Origin: an uncultured Thiotrichaceae bacterium | GTDB taxonomy: Bacteria; Pseudomonadota; Gammaproteobacteria; Thiotrichales; Thiotrichaceae | DNA: 22,094 bases | Assembly (NCBI GenBank): GCA_937931765.1 | Contig: CALHAO010000486.1 | Location: 1 to 22,094, forward strand | Reading direction: 5' to 3' | In this document: positions 1 to 7,035 of the stretch, piece after piece | How positions within the stretch are numbered: the stretch's first letter is position 1 | How the letters are laid out: each line of letters starts with the position of its first letter | Position numbers and translations under genes: made by a program | The notes under the pieces: generated by a model | What the model was told of the DNA's origin: nothing | Database searches by the model: none | What the model saw: the letters and a program-made list of their open reading frames with translations, nothing else

Positions 1-642
1 GTGTTTATTAGTACCCATCACCAGCACATAACCCCGATCTGCGATTTCCAGTGCCTGCCGTGCATTCTGTTCCACCATTAACACCGCCACACCGGTCGCC
101 CGGACTTCCAGAATACGGTCAAATAACTCGTCCATCACAATCGGCGACACACCCGCTGTCGGCTCATCCAACATCAATACGCTGGGTTGCGTCATCATTG
201 CCCGGCCCACAGCCACCTGTTGGCGCTGTCCACCGGATAACTCACCGGCAAGCTGTTTATGCTTTTCACGCAGAATCGGAAATAACTCATAGATCTGATC
301 GATGGTGTCGCGAAAATCGTCTTCACGCAGAAATGCGCCCATCTCTAGATTCTCTTCCACCGTCATGCTGGTGAATACATTGTCTGTCTGCGGCACAAAA
401 GCAATGCCCTCACCCACTCTTGCCTGCGGGGTCAGATGGGTAATGTCTTTACTGCCCAGCGTGACACTGCCGTTATTCAACTGCAGCATACCCAGCAATG
501 CCTTCATCGCCGTTGATTTACCCGCACCGTTCGGCCCGACAATTACCGCCACTTCACCCTTATCAACACTGATATTGCAGCCATGCAAAATATCCGGCCC
601 ACCATAACCACCCGTCAGGTCTTTTCCCTCAAGATAGCTCAT
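1..642 (-). CDS. livF: Branched-chain amino acid-type ABC transporter ATP-binding protein (LivF-like), partial
   Basis: This is one of the two cytoplasmic ATPase subunits that power a Liv-type importer for branched-chain amino acids or related amides. The frame is open from the ATG at 642 to the window edge, giving 214 residues of a family usually near 235-240, so only the C-terminal end is missing. Visible motifs are Walker A GPNGAGKS (36-43), signature LSGGQRQQ (from 135) and Walker B LMLDEPTAG (D159, E160), with a LivF-style VEQN in place of the H-loop region. Its start overlaps the stop of the upstream livG-like gene by four bases (ATGA), so the two are co-translated. Permease and binding-protein genes are not in the window, so the substrate is inferred from family only. 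Confidence 0.88.
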   Translation of the reverse strand, partial: MSYLEGKDLTGGYGGPDILHGCNISVDKGEVAVIVGPNGAGKSTAMKALLGMLQLNNGSVTLGSKDITHLTPQARVGEGIAFVPQTDNVFTSMTVEENLEMGAFLREDDFRDTIDQIYELFPILREKHKQLAGELSGGQRQQVAVGRAMMTQPSVLMLDEPTAGVSPIVMDELFDRILEVRATGVAVLMVEQNARQALEIADRGYVLVMGTNKH

Positions 643-1454
643 GCGCCTTCTCCTGCTGCCGCTGTAGCCGCCGCTTCCTGTACCGGTGTTTTATGCTTCA
701 AACCCCGGCCCAGATAAGCCTCAATGACCACTTCGTCGTTCTTCACAAACTCTGCCGTCCCCTGCGTCAGCACCGTGCCTTCCGCTAACACAATCACCGG
801 ATCACACAAGCGGGAAATAAAATCCATATCGTGCTCAATCATACAAAAGGTATAACCACGCTCTTCATTCAGGCGTAAAATGGCATCGCCAATTTCACCC
901 AACAACGTCCGGTTTACACCCGCCCCGACCTCATCCAGCAACACCACTTTGGCATCGACCATCATGGTACGCCCGAGTTCTAAGAGTTTCTTCTGACCAC
1001 CCGATAGATTACCGGCTTGTTCATTAGCCACATGAGCAATTTTCAGGAAGTCGATCACCTCATCCGCTTTCTCACGAATCTGCTGTTCCTGCTTGCGAAT
1101 TTGACCACGCTTAAACCAGGTATTTGATAATTGTTCACCCAACTGATCAGGCGGTACCATCATCAGGTTTTCACGCACCGTCATGCTGGAAAACTCATGC
1201 GCAATCTGAAAAGTGCGTAATAAGCCCTTGGCAAATAATTGGTGGGGTTTTAAGCCGGAGACATCTTCACCAGCCAGAAAAATCTGGCCATGAGTCGGCT
1301 CATAAAGACCGGCAATGATATTGAACAAGGTAGTTTTTCCGGCACCATTGGGGCCGATAAGCCCGGTGATAGAACCCTGTTCAATAGTGAGGTTAGCGTT
1401 ATCAACGGCCTTCAGACCGCCAAAATGCTTAGATACGTTTCTGACTTCTATCAT
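639..1454 (-). CDS. livG: Branched-chain amino acid-type ABC transporter ATP-binding protein (LivG-like)
   Basis: Partner ATPase of the LivF-like subunit, expected to sit on the cytoplasmic face of a Liv-type permease pair. The protein has 271 residues. It has Walker A GPNGAGKT (34-41), the LivG-type Q-loop stretch RTFQIAHEFSSMTVREN (80-96), signature LSGGQ (150-154), Walker B VVLLDE (170-175) followed by the LivG-typical VGAGVN, and an EHD switch histidine. The C-terminus has a short Ala-rich tail. It is the first gene of the pair in the window and is preceded by a 159-base gap that holds the terminator of the gene behind it, so a promoter probably lies at about 1460-1560. A urea (UrtD) role is possible but not favoured. 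Confidence 0.87.
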   Translation of the reverse strand: MIEVRNVSKHFGGLKAVDNANLTIEQGSITGLIGPNGAGKTTLFNIIAGLYEPTHGQIFLAGEDVSGLKPHQLFAKGLLRTFQIAHEFSSMTVRENLMMVPPDQLGEQLSNTWFKRGQIRKQEQQIREKADEVIDFLKIAHVANEQAGNLSGGQKKLLELGRTMMVDAKVVLLDEVGAGVNRTLLGEIGDAILRLNEERGYTFCMIEHDMDFISRLCDPVIVLAEGTVLTQGTAEFVKNDEVVIEAYLGRGLKHKTPVQEAAATAAAGEGA

Positions 1455-1563
1455 GTGATGCTCTATTCGGGTATCACACGGATATTTACACCTTAAGTTA
1501 TTAAATGCAATCCTGTTTATAAATTTAAGGTATGACAGAATAAAATAACAATCAGCATTAGCT

Positions 1564-1603
1564 TACTGACAAACTGCTTCTATTCCGATAGAAGCAGTCA
1601 GTA
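1564..1603 (-). terminator. Hairpin terminator behind the SMC-like ATPase gene
   Basis: A perfect 10-bp stem (ctgcttctat at 1574-1583 with atagaagcag at 1588-1597) closes on a tccg tetraloop. It can be extended by tactga/tcagta arms (1564-1569 and 1598-1603) across a small bulge. It lies 11 bases past the stop of the 1614-3479 gene. On the minus strand the stem is followed by TTTG, a short T tract, so intrinsic termination is likely but perhaps not strong. Confidence 0.6.
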
Positions 1604-1613
1604 CCCAACAGGT

Positions 1614-3479
1614 TTAACTATCCGGGTTCAGCTCTGAGTTTTCCAGCGAGCAGTTCACCATAAACGCAGCGTCCAGACCTTCCGGCATACCTTGTACCGT
1701 CACCCAAACCTGGCTCAGGTTACCTGCTGTTGATTCATGCAAGCGATTGATGGTGGCGGCAGTACGCTCCGGATCAAAGAAAGCAAATGGCTCATCTAAG
1801 AACATAAACTGTCCGTTAGCATCCGTGCTTTCTGCCAGTGTGTTAGCCAGTGAAACACGCATGGCCAGTGAAATCTGGCGCTGCGTACCTGCTGAAATTT
1901 CCTCAAACTCCAGATAATCGCCTTTCTCTTCTGACAATACTTTCAAGGCAAAATTATTATCAATTTCCAGATCCGTGTAATGTGACTGGGTGAAGTCTGA
2001 CAATAGCTCCTGACAACGTCCATGCACCACGCGGTTAAAGCTACGAATGGAATGCATGGATGCTTTTTTAATCAACTCCCGGCCTTTTTCACGCACTTTA
2101 ATGCCGTTGATACGCTCATCGCGCAGCTTTTGATAGCGCTGTACATCAGCATTCAGCACGATGTAATCATCAACCCGCGCCCGCTCGATTTCAACGTCCT
2201 TATCAACAGCTCTGGCACAGCGGTACAAGGTTTTATTTTGTCTGTCCAGCGCCATACTCACACCATCAGCCGCCGCAACAGTTTCCAGCGGATCAGCTTT
2301 ATAAGTACGCATACGTTCAGATAAATCTTCTAAGTGTACCGGATCACTTTGCCATTTTTTGTCGTCATCATCTTCGTACAGCAAACCACTTTGTGCCAGA
2401 TAGTTGTGGGTATCTTCACCAAGATACTCATTCATATCAACATTCAGCTTATCCGCACTGCGCTGTAAATCATCAGACATAACAGCAGCTTCATCATACA
2501 AAGGACTGATCTGATTGCGCTCAAGATTCCAGCCGTACAGCATCAGAATACTGGTAACGATGGCTGTCACCACGCAAAACCACAATAATCCTCGTCCGAC
2601 AGTAATCGCCTGCTGCGTTACTTCCGGCCAAACTGAAACCAGTAAATCAGGGCTGAAGGTTAATAATGCCCAAGCCAATAAAGCCAGCACTAACAGAACC
2701 AGACCCAGCGTAGTAAACCAGCCTAAACGATCATTCTTGCGGATTAATTGATGAAAAGTACTGTGTTTCTCGGTGTATGTCTCTCTGACCTGATTGACAT
2801 TTTGTGTCAGCCCCCGGCGATCCTGCTCACACACTTCCAACGAATCCCGAACCTCAACCAACTGCGGCAACCAGTCCTGATCAACACCGGTAGCATCCCG
2901 CACATCCACACTGGCCTGATAATCTTTTTCTATTTTACCCAGCTCAGTACTTAACTTTTCTTGTTCGGTGCTGAACGTTTCTTCCAATCCGATATAAGCT
3001 TTGACACCCGCCATCGCCTGCAGACTTTCTGTATCAGCACGATTGTCATCGCTACCCTGCTGACTCCAGTAAAAAGTCTTAATAAAGGCAGGATAACCAT
3101 AACCCAGTAGTTTTTTCAGCGCTGCCGTTACTTCATCTGAAGTATCAGCCAGTGCTGCCTCGTCATCCACACACCATAAAGAAGCTGTTTGTTCACCCTC
3201 GGTATCAGCTACACGTGTCAGACGATAATATTTGTCTCTGTGCCGGAATGACAAAGTAACCTTTGCTTCTTCCTTGCCCCAGTGCACCAATTTACCAATA
3301 CGCTCATCAGTCAATTGGTTGGTACGCCCGAATAACGCAAAACAAATGGCATCACCCAGACTGCTTTTACCTGACTCATTACTGCCATTCACAGCAATTA
3401 AGCCTTTTTCCGGTAAATCAGTCAGGTGTAGTTTTTCATACTTACGAAAGTTTTCAGCCAGTAACTCAGTAATAATCAT
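1614..3479 (-). CDS. SMC/Rad50/SbcC-like ATPase with two central transmembrane helices
   Basis: The 621-residue protein has the split ATPase layout of the SMC/Rad50/RecN superfamily. The N-terminal half has IITELLAENFRKY and Walker A GSNESGKS (32-39). The C-terminal half has signature EISAGTQRQ (527-535) and Walker B QFMFLDEPF (557-565). The middle (about 165-500) is helical and charged, but two hydrophobic segments at about 254-274 and 294-316 look like a membrane hairpin, so both ATPase halves would face the cytoplasm. Length is far below SbcC (about 1000 residues), and no Mre11/SbcD nuclease gene is adjacent. The start overlaps the upstream small gene by four bases (ATGA). YhaN-like proteins are the nearest comparison I can offer. 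The role is unknown; envelope-associated DNA or nucleoid work is a guess. Confidence 0.75.
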   Translation of the reverse strand: MIITELLAENFRKYEKLHLTDLPEKGLIAVNGSNESGKSSLGDAICFALFGRTNQLTDERIGKLVHWGKEEAKVTLSFRHRDKYYRLTRVADTEGEQTASLWCVDDEAALADTSDEVTAALKKLLGYGYPAFIKTFYWSQQGSDDNRADTESLQAMAGVKAYIGLEETFSTEQEKLSTELGKIEKDYQASVDVRDATGVDQDWLPQLVEVRDSLEVCEQDRRGLTQNVNQVRETYTEKHSTFHQLIRKNDRLGWFTTLGLVLLVLALLAWALLTFSPDLLVSVWPEVTQQAITVGRGLLWFCVVTAIVTSILMLYGWNLERNQISPLYDEAAVMSDDLQRSADKLNVDMNEYLGEDTHNYLAQSGLLYEDDDDKKWQSDPVHLEDLSERMRTYKADPLETVAAADGVSMALDRQNKTLYRCARAVDKDVEIERARVDDYIVLNADVQRYQKLRDERINGIKVREKGRELIKKASMHSIRSFNRVVHGRCQELLSDFTQSHYTDLEIDNNFALKVLSEEKGDYLEFEEISAGTQRQISLAMRVSLANTLAESTDANGQFMFLDEPFAFFDPERTAATINRLHESTAGNLSQVWVTVQGMPEGLDAAFMVNCSLENSELNPDS

Positions 3480-3676
3480 AGTTTATCACCGGATACAGAA
3501 GATTCGATGCGTCCAAGGATTAACTGAACCGCTTCTTTATATAAATCACTATCAGGATCTTCAGACACATTATTTGCCTTAAAATCATCGGCGCAAAACT
3601 TAGCAAAGCGTTGCGCAACAACACTCTTCAGACCGTCGGTTTTCAACCAGTCCATGTTCACAGGTTCGGATGACAC
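3476..3676 (-). CDS. Small unknown protein encoded upstream of the SMC-like ATPase
   Basis: A 66-residue acidic-to-neutral protein with no signal peptide or membrane segment; I do not recognise a domain. The start is GTG at 3676, chosen because a strong GGAGG Shine-Dalgarno lies six bases upstream (3683-3687); the internal ATG at residue 8 has no such site. The stop overlaps the ATPase start (ATGA), so the two are translationally coupled and probably partners. Composition (LKSVVAQRFAKFCADDF, then a predicted helix KEAVQLILGRIESS) fits a small all-helical protein. That it binds or regulates the ATPase is inference from operon structure only. Confidence 0.7.
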   Translation of the reverse strand: MSSEPVNMDWLKTDGLKSVVAQRFAKFCADDFKANNVSEDPDSDLYKEAVQLILGRIESSVSGDKL

Positions 3677-3716
3677 TCTTCACCTCCGGGGGAACAAAAT
3701 TCAAAAATTGCTTCCC

Positions 3717-3722
3717 ATCATA
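3717..3722 (-). promoter_or_regulatory. Candidate -10 box for the small protein/SMC-like ATPase operon
   Basis: The minus strand reads TATGAT, five of six matches to the sigma-70 -10 consensus. It is placed so that transcription would start about 30 bases before the GTG at 3676 and include its strong ribosome-binding site. The -35 region at 17-bp spacing (TAGTCC) is poor, so this is a weak call. Confidence 0.3.
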
Positions 3723-3793
3723 TGTAAAAAAAACGGTCTGGACTAAAATTATTTAACTTATATCGCGTATTTGGGCAATTAACGGCCAATACT

Positions 3794-3813
3794 GGGATGT
3801 ATTTAAGCATCCC
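3794..3813 (-). terminator. Possible hairpin downstream of cpoB
   Basis: A 6-bp stem gggatg/catccc with an eight-base loop lies 10 bases past the cpoB stop. No T tract follows on the minus strand, so it may be an RNA 3'-end structure rather than a true intrinsic terminator. It is the only hairpin I found at the end of the tol-pal cluster. Confidence 0.3.
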
Positions 3814-3822
3814 ACCATCAGA

Positions 3823-4848
3823 CTAATGACCTTCTGCTGTAATTTTTTCTAAACGCTGCTTAGCCAAACCGGCGGCATTACTGTCCGGGAAGAAACGGAT
3901 AGTATCTTCCAGCGTCCGCCGTGCAAAATCCCATTGTTTCAACTCATAAAAAGAATAACCCAATTTTAATGCTGCTCCCGGCGCTTTCGGACTGGATTTA
4001 TGGTTCTTCAATACCACCATAAACTCTTCCGTTGCCCCGGAATAATTCTTCTGAGCATATAAAGCCTCACCCAGCCAATACTGAGCATTTGCAGCCAGTT
4101 CATGCCCGGGATACTTACTCAAAAAGGCCCGAAAAGCCGGAACAGCAGAACCAGGATCAGTCACTAGTGCTTTATAAGCCTGGTTATACTCGGCTTTTGC
4201 TTTCTGAGCATCCGGAATAGCGCTGCTGGTTGATGCAATGGCTGGGGCCGGAGCTATAGCCCTTGAAGTACCAACAGCCTTGTCCTGATTCTTGTCCTCA
4301 GTGCCATAGAAATAATAACTGTCCGGGCTTTCAGGGTCGACTGTCTCTGTACTTCTACCGGCACTGGCTGCACTAAACTCAACAGCCGGAGCCAGCGCTT
4401 TACGGTCTTCAGGATCAGATACCGCTCTGTCAGCCGTGCTAACCGAGATATTTAAATCTAAGGGCTGCTGAGTCACCGCTGATGGCTGAAGCTCCTGTTG
4501 CATAACAGGATCTTCCAAAGCCGGTAGCTCAATCGGGTTCACTACGCGAGCCGGTTCAGAGGGGTTCACCGGGACAGGTGCCAGGGGTCTTTGCAGAGGC
4601 TTTTCCAAACCTGAAACCCGCTCATCAACTTCAAGAAAGCCTTCTTTCTGAATAGTTTTAATACCCTGAAGCTCATTGCGCAGCGTCTCATTTTCACCGC
4701 GCAAACCACTAACCTCTTTCTCCAGTTCACCAAGACGCTCCAGCAGCTGAACTGCCACCTCATCCGAAACAGCATGCGCCATAGGTGCAGCCGTCATTGC
4801 TATACACATTGAAGCGGCTAATAAACCCCGATTAACATTGCCAGACAT
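3823..4848 (-). CDS. cpoB: Cell division coordinator CpoB (YbgF), Tol-Pal system periplasmic protein
   Basis: CpoB is a periplasmic protein that links the Tol machine to septal peptidoglycan synthesis (PBP1B-LpoB in E. coli). The 341-residue product starts with a signal peptide that likely ends AHA|V at residue 26. A heptad-rich segment (about 30-70: LLERLGELEKEVSGLRGENE) matches the YbgF trimerisation coiled coil. A long Pro/Ala/Ser-rich linker follows (about 80-205), and then TPR repeats run from about 212 to the end (YWLGEALYAQKNYSGA, KLGYSFYELKQWDFAR). E. coli CpoB is about 263 residues, so the extra length is in the linker. It begins 11 bases after pal, with an AGGGGAAG ribosome-binding site overlapping the pal stop. 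Confidence 0.92.
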   Translation of the reverse strand: MSGNVNRGLLAASMCIAMTAAPMAHAVSDEVAVQLLERLGELEKEVSGLRGENETLRNELQGIKTIQKEGFLEVDERVSGLEKPLQRPLAPVPVNPSEPARVVNPIELPALEDPVMQQELQPSAVTQQPLDLNISVSTADRAVSDPEDRKALAPAVEFSAASAGRSTETVDPESPDSYYFYGTEDKNQDKAVGTSRAIAPAPAIASTSSAIPDAQKAKAEYNQAYKALVTDPGSAVPAFRAFLSKYPGHELAANAQYWLGEALYAQKNYSGATEEFMVVLKNHKSSPKAPGAALKLGYSFYELKQWDFARRTLEDTIRFFPDSNAAGLAKQRLEKITAEGH

Positions 4849-4859
4849 AACTACTTCCC

Positions 4860-5642
4860 CTATTCACCTGCATAAATAATTTCAACCCGCCGGTTTTTAC
4901 TCCAGGTTCCTTCTCCATGCCCGAAGGTTGCCGGAATTTCCTCGCCATAACCCACCACATCAGCCTGGCTTTGTTTAGTGCCTTTTATTTTCATGTAATC
5001 CAATACTGAGTTTGCACGGCGTTCAGACAAAGCAACATTATATTCTCTTGAACCACGTTCGTCTGCATGACCTTCCAAACGGACATTTAAATCAGGGAAA
5101 TCTCTCAGCAAAGAAGCATGTGCGTCCAATACAGGGCGATACTGCGGATCGATATTGGCTTGGTTATAGTTAAAATATATTATACGTTGCGCAAGGATAC
5201 TACGACTATCCCGTAAATCAGCAGGGGTGTACGAGCTTTTGGTATTTCCGGCATAGCCTGAACCACTACCGAAACCACCGCCCTGACCATTCTGACCAGC
5301 GCCAGCACCACCGCCATTAAAACCACCCTGACCATTATTGCTGCCACCTAAACCACCACCCTGGCCTGAACCACTGGAGCCACCAGAACCGTTCCCGGCA
5401 AAGCCGCCACCAGAGCCGCTGCCCCCCGAACCATTGCCGCTGCCTTGCTGCACCGAAATATTGTCGTCATGGCGGTGACCAGGTAACCCATTATGGGAGT
5501 GACTCTTACCACCATGACTATGCTCTCCGGCTAATGAGCCGGTCTGTTCACTGCCCGGTGCTGGCTTTTTAGGTTTGGAACTACAGCCTGAAGCTAAAAC
5601 TACGCTAACTGCCGCTAAACCAATGACTAATTTAATATTCAT
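4860..5642 (-). CDS. pal: Peptidoglycan-associated lipoprotein Pal with His-rich and Gly-rich linker
   Basis: Pal anchors the outer membrane to peptidoglycan and is the cargo of the Tol motor. I chose the ATG at 5642: it gives MNIKLVIGLAAVSVVLASGC, a lipoprotein signal with lipidated Cys20, and AAGGA sits upstream; an ATG 14 codons earlier would bury the signal. Serine follows the Cys, consistent with outer-membrane sorting. The C-terminal OmpA-like domain (about 145-260) carries RLEGHADERGSREYN and LSERRA, the peptidoglycan-binding motif. Between lipid and domain lie a histidine cluster (six His in 41-58) and about 65 residues of almost pure Gly/Ser/Asn (67-132). The total of 260 residues compares with 173 in E. 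coli; the excess is all linker. Confidence 0.93.
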   Translation of the reverse strand: MNIKLVIGLAAVSVVLASGCSSKPKKPAPGSEQTGSLAGEHSHGGKSHSHNGLPGHRHDDNISVQQGSGNGSGGSGSGGGFAGNGSGGSSGSGQGGGLGGSNNGQGGFNGGGAGAGQNGQGGGFGSGSGYAGNTKSSYTPADLRDSRSILAQRIIYFNYNQANIDPQYRPVLDAHASLLRDFPDLNVRLEGHADERGSREYNVALSERRANSVLDYMKIKGTKQSQADVVGYGEEIPATFGHGEGTWSKNRRVEIIYAGE

Positions 5643-5689
5643 TTCTACTCTATCCTTCTCACACACCAAAAACACGCGGTGCATTTATT

Positions 5690-6973
5690 TTAATTCATAT
5701 AAGGTGACCACGCAGGATCACGCACATGACCATCCTGCGCAGACAAAATCTGACTCGCTTTCCCATTACTACTGGCAATCGCCAATACACCCCGGCCACG
5801 CTCTTCAGTAGAATAAATAACCATAGCACCGTTCGGAGCCAGTGAAGGTGATTCATCGTAACGCCCGCCACGCGAAACCATAACCGTTGCCTTACTAGCG
5901 GCATTCATCAGCGCAATACGTGATACATCACCATTCTGACGTACCATAGCAATTGAATTACCGATCACACTAGCAGCCGAGTTTTCACTGCCATTAAACG
6001 TCAGGCGAGCGCCGTCTCCACCGTTGACAGAAGTACGGTACAACTGTGGTTTGCCACCCTGATCCGAGGTATAGATCAGTGTATTAGCATTAGCCCAGCT
6101 CGGCTCAGTATCAATCCCACGCGCCCGGGTAATACGTCGTGGTGCGGCACCGCCTCCGGTACTCACCACATAAATATCTGCGTTGCCATCAACCGACAAA
6201 CTCATCGCAATGGTGCGTCCATCCGGTGACCATGCCGGGGCACCATTCATACCTTCAGCATTTGAAATAGGACGCGCATTACCTGTCAGCAGGTTTTGTA
6301 TATAAATGGCCGAACGCCCACTTTCAAAAGAGACATAAGCCAGTTGCCGCGCATCCGGTGACCAGGTCGGTGACATCACCGGTTTATCCGAAGTCATCAC
6401 CGTACGTGGATTGTGACCGTCCGCATCAGAAATAATTAACCGATAGGTTTGATCACGCGCCGCACCGCTGGCTGATACATAAGCAATCCGGGTATCAAAT
6501 GCACCGCGCTTACCCGTCAGACGCTGGTAAATAGCATCAGCTGCCTTATGCGCCATACTACGCAGATTACTGTGTGGCGGAACATTATAGGAAGCCATTC
6601 TGGCACCGGTTGCTGCATTCAACAGTTCAAACTCCAAACCGTTATTCAACCGCCCGACCACCACATATTCAGCGCCACTATTTTTCAACAATTGTTTCTG
6701 GAAAGGTTGACCGAAGCGTAGTGGCTGACCGGCCCGTGCCGGATCTATCATCGTGAACTGACCACTGCGGCGGAAGTCATCTTCAATAATTCGCGAAGCA
6801 CCCACCCCCTCAAACGGCATAATCATCACCGGAATACCGTCGCTCACCCCACCCGTAATACGGATAACCAACTCTGCTCTGGCAGGTAAAGACAGTAACA
6901 GACTGGTCATCAGCAACATTAAAATGCTGATCGGGCGTTTGAAATTGAAGCTAAAACTGAAGTTATTTTTCAT
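5690..6973 (-). CDS. tolB: Tol-Pal system beta-propeller protein TolB
   Basis: TolB is the periplasmic partner of Pal and TolA. The preferred start at 6973 gives 427 residues (E. coli 430): a Lys/Arg-bearing N-terminus, hydrophobic core ILMLLMTSLLLSLP and cleavage ARA|E at about 33, then the D1 domain (ELVIRITGGVSDG, IMPFEG). A C-terminal six-bladed propeller follows, with repeated WSPDGR-type blades (SPTWSPDARQ, APAWSPDGRT, EPSWANANT, DPAWSPYMN). An in-frame ATG at 7021 would add 16 residues (443 aa). Neither start has a clear Shine-Dalgarno. The stretch between them contains a 10-base direct repeat and two competing hairpins (see repeat entry). The gene follows tolA by 53 bases (or 5 with the longer start) and is followed by pal after 47 bases. 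Confidence 0.93.
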   Translation of the reverse strand: MKNNFSFSFNFKRPISILMLLMTSLLLSLPARAELVIRITGGVSDGIPVMIMPFEGVGASRIIEDDFRRSGQFTMIDPARAGQPLRFGQPFQKQLLKNSGAEYVVVGRLNNGLEFELLNAATGARMASYNVPPHSNLRSMAHKAADAIYQRLTGKRGAFDTRIAYVSASGAARDQTYRLIISDADGHNPRTVMTSDKPVMSPTWSPDARQLAYVSFESGRSAIYIQNLLTGNARPISNAEGMNGAPAWSPDGRTIAMSLSVDGNADIYVVSTGGGAAPRRITRARGIDTEPSWANANTLIYTSDQGGKPQLYRTSVNGGDGARLTFNGSENSAASVIGNSIAMVRQNGDVSRIALMNAASKATVMVSRGGRYDESPSLAPNGAMVIYSTEERGRGVLAIASSNGKASQILSAQDGHVRDPAWSPYMN

Positions 6974-7035
6974 TACTGTGGAAGTCGGAGACTTCCATGC
7001 TTGGAAGTGAAATCTTTTCATAGTAATTACTGTGG
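6972..7035. repeat. 10-base direct repeats flanking a palindromic insert at the tolA-tolB junction
   Basis: Identical attactgtgg copies at 6972-6981 and 7026-7035 (CCACAGTAAT on the coding strand) span the tolA stop and the shorter tolB start; ttttcat also precedes both. Between them three related arms can form two mutually exclusive hairpins: 6980-6986 with 6990-6996, or 6991-6997 with 7002-7008 (loop tgct). The repeat period is 54 bases, a multiple of three. This may be a small duplication or the footprint of a short palindromic element. Confidence 0.55.

Noticed and set aside
5240..5460. Repetitive ccaccgccctgaccatt-like units as a possible CRISPR or minisatellite
   Set aside because: The units are codon-scale Gly/Ser/Asn repeats inside the pal reading frame, of irregular spacing and without spacers.
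5643..5684. Longer pal start giving 14 extra N-terminal residues
   Set aside because: It would place charged residues before the lipoprotein signal; the ATG at 5642 gives a normal lipobox distance and has a purine-rich ribosome-binding site.
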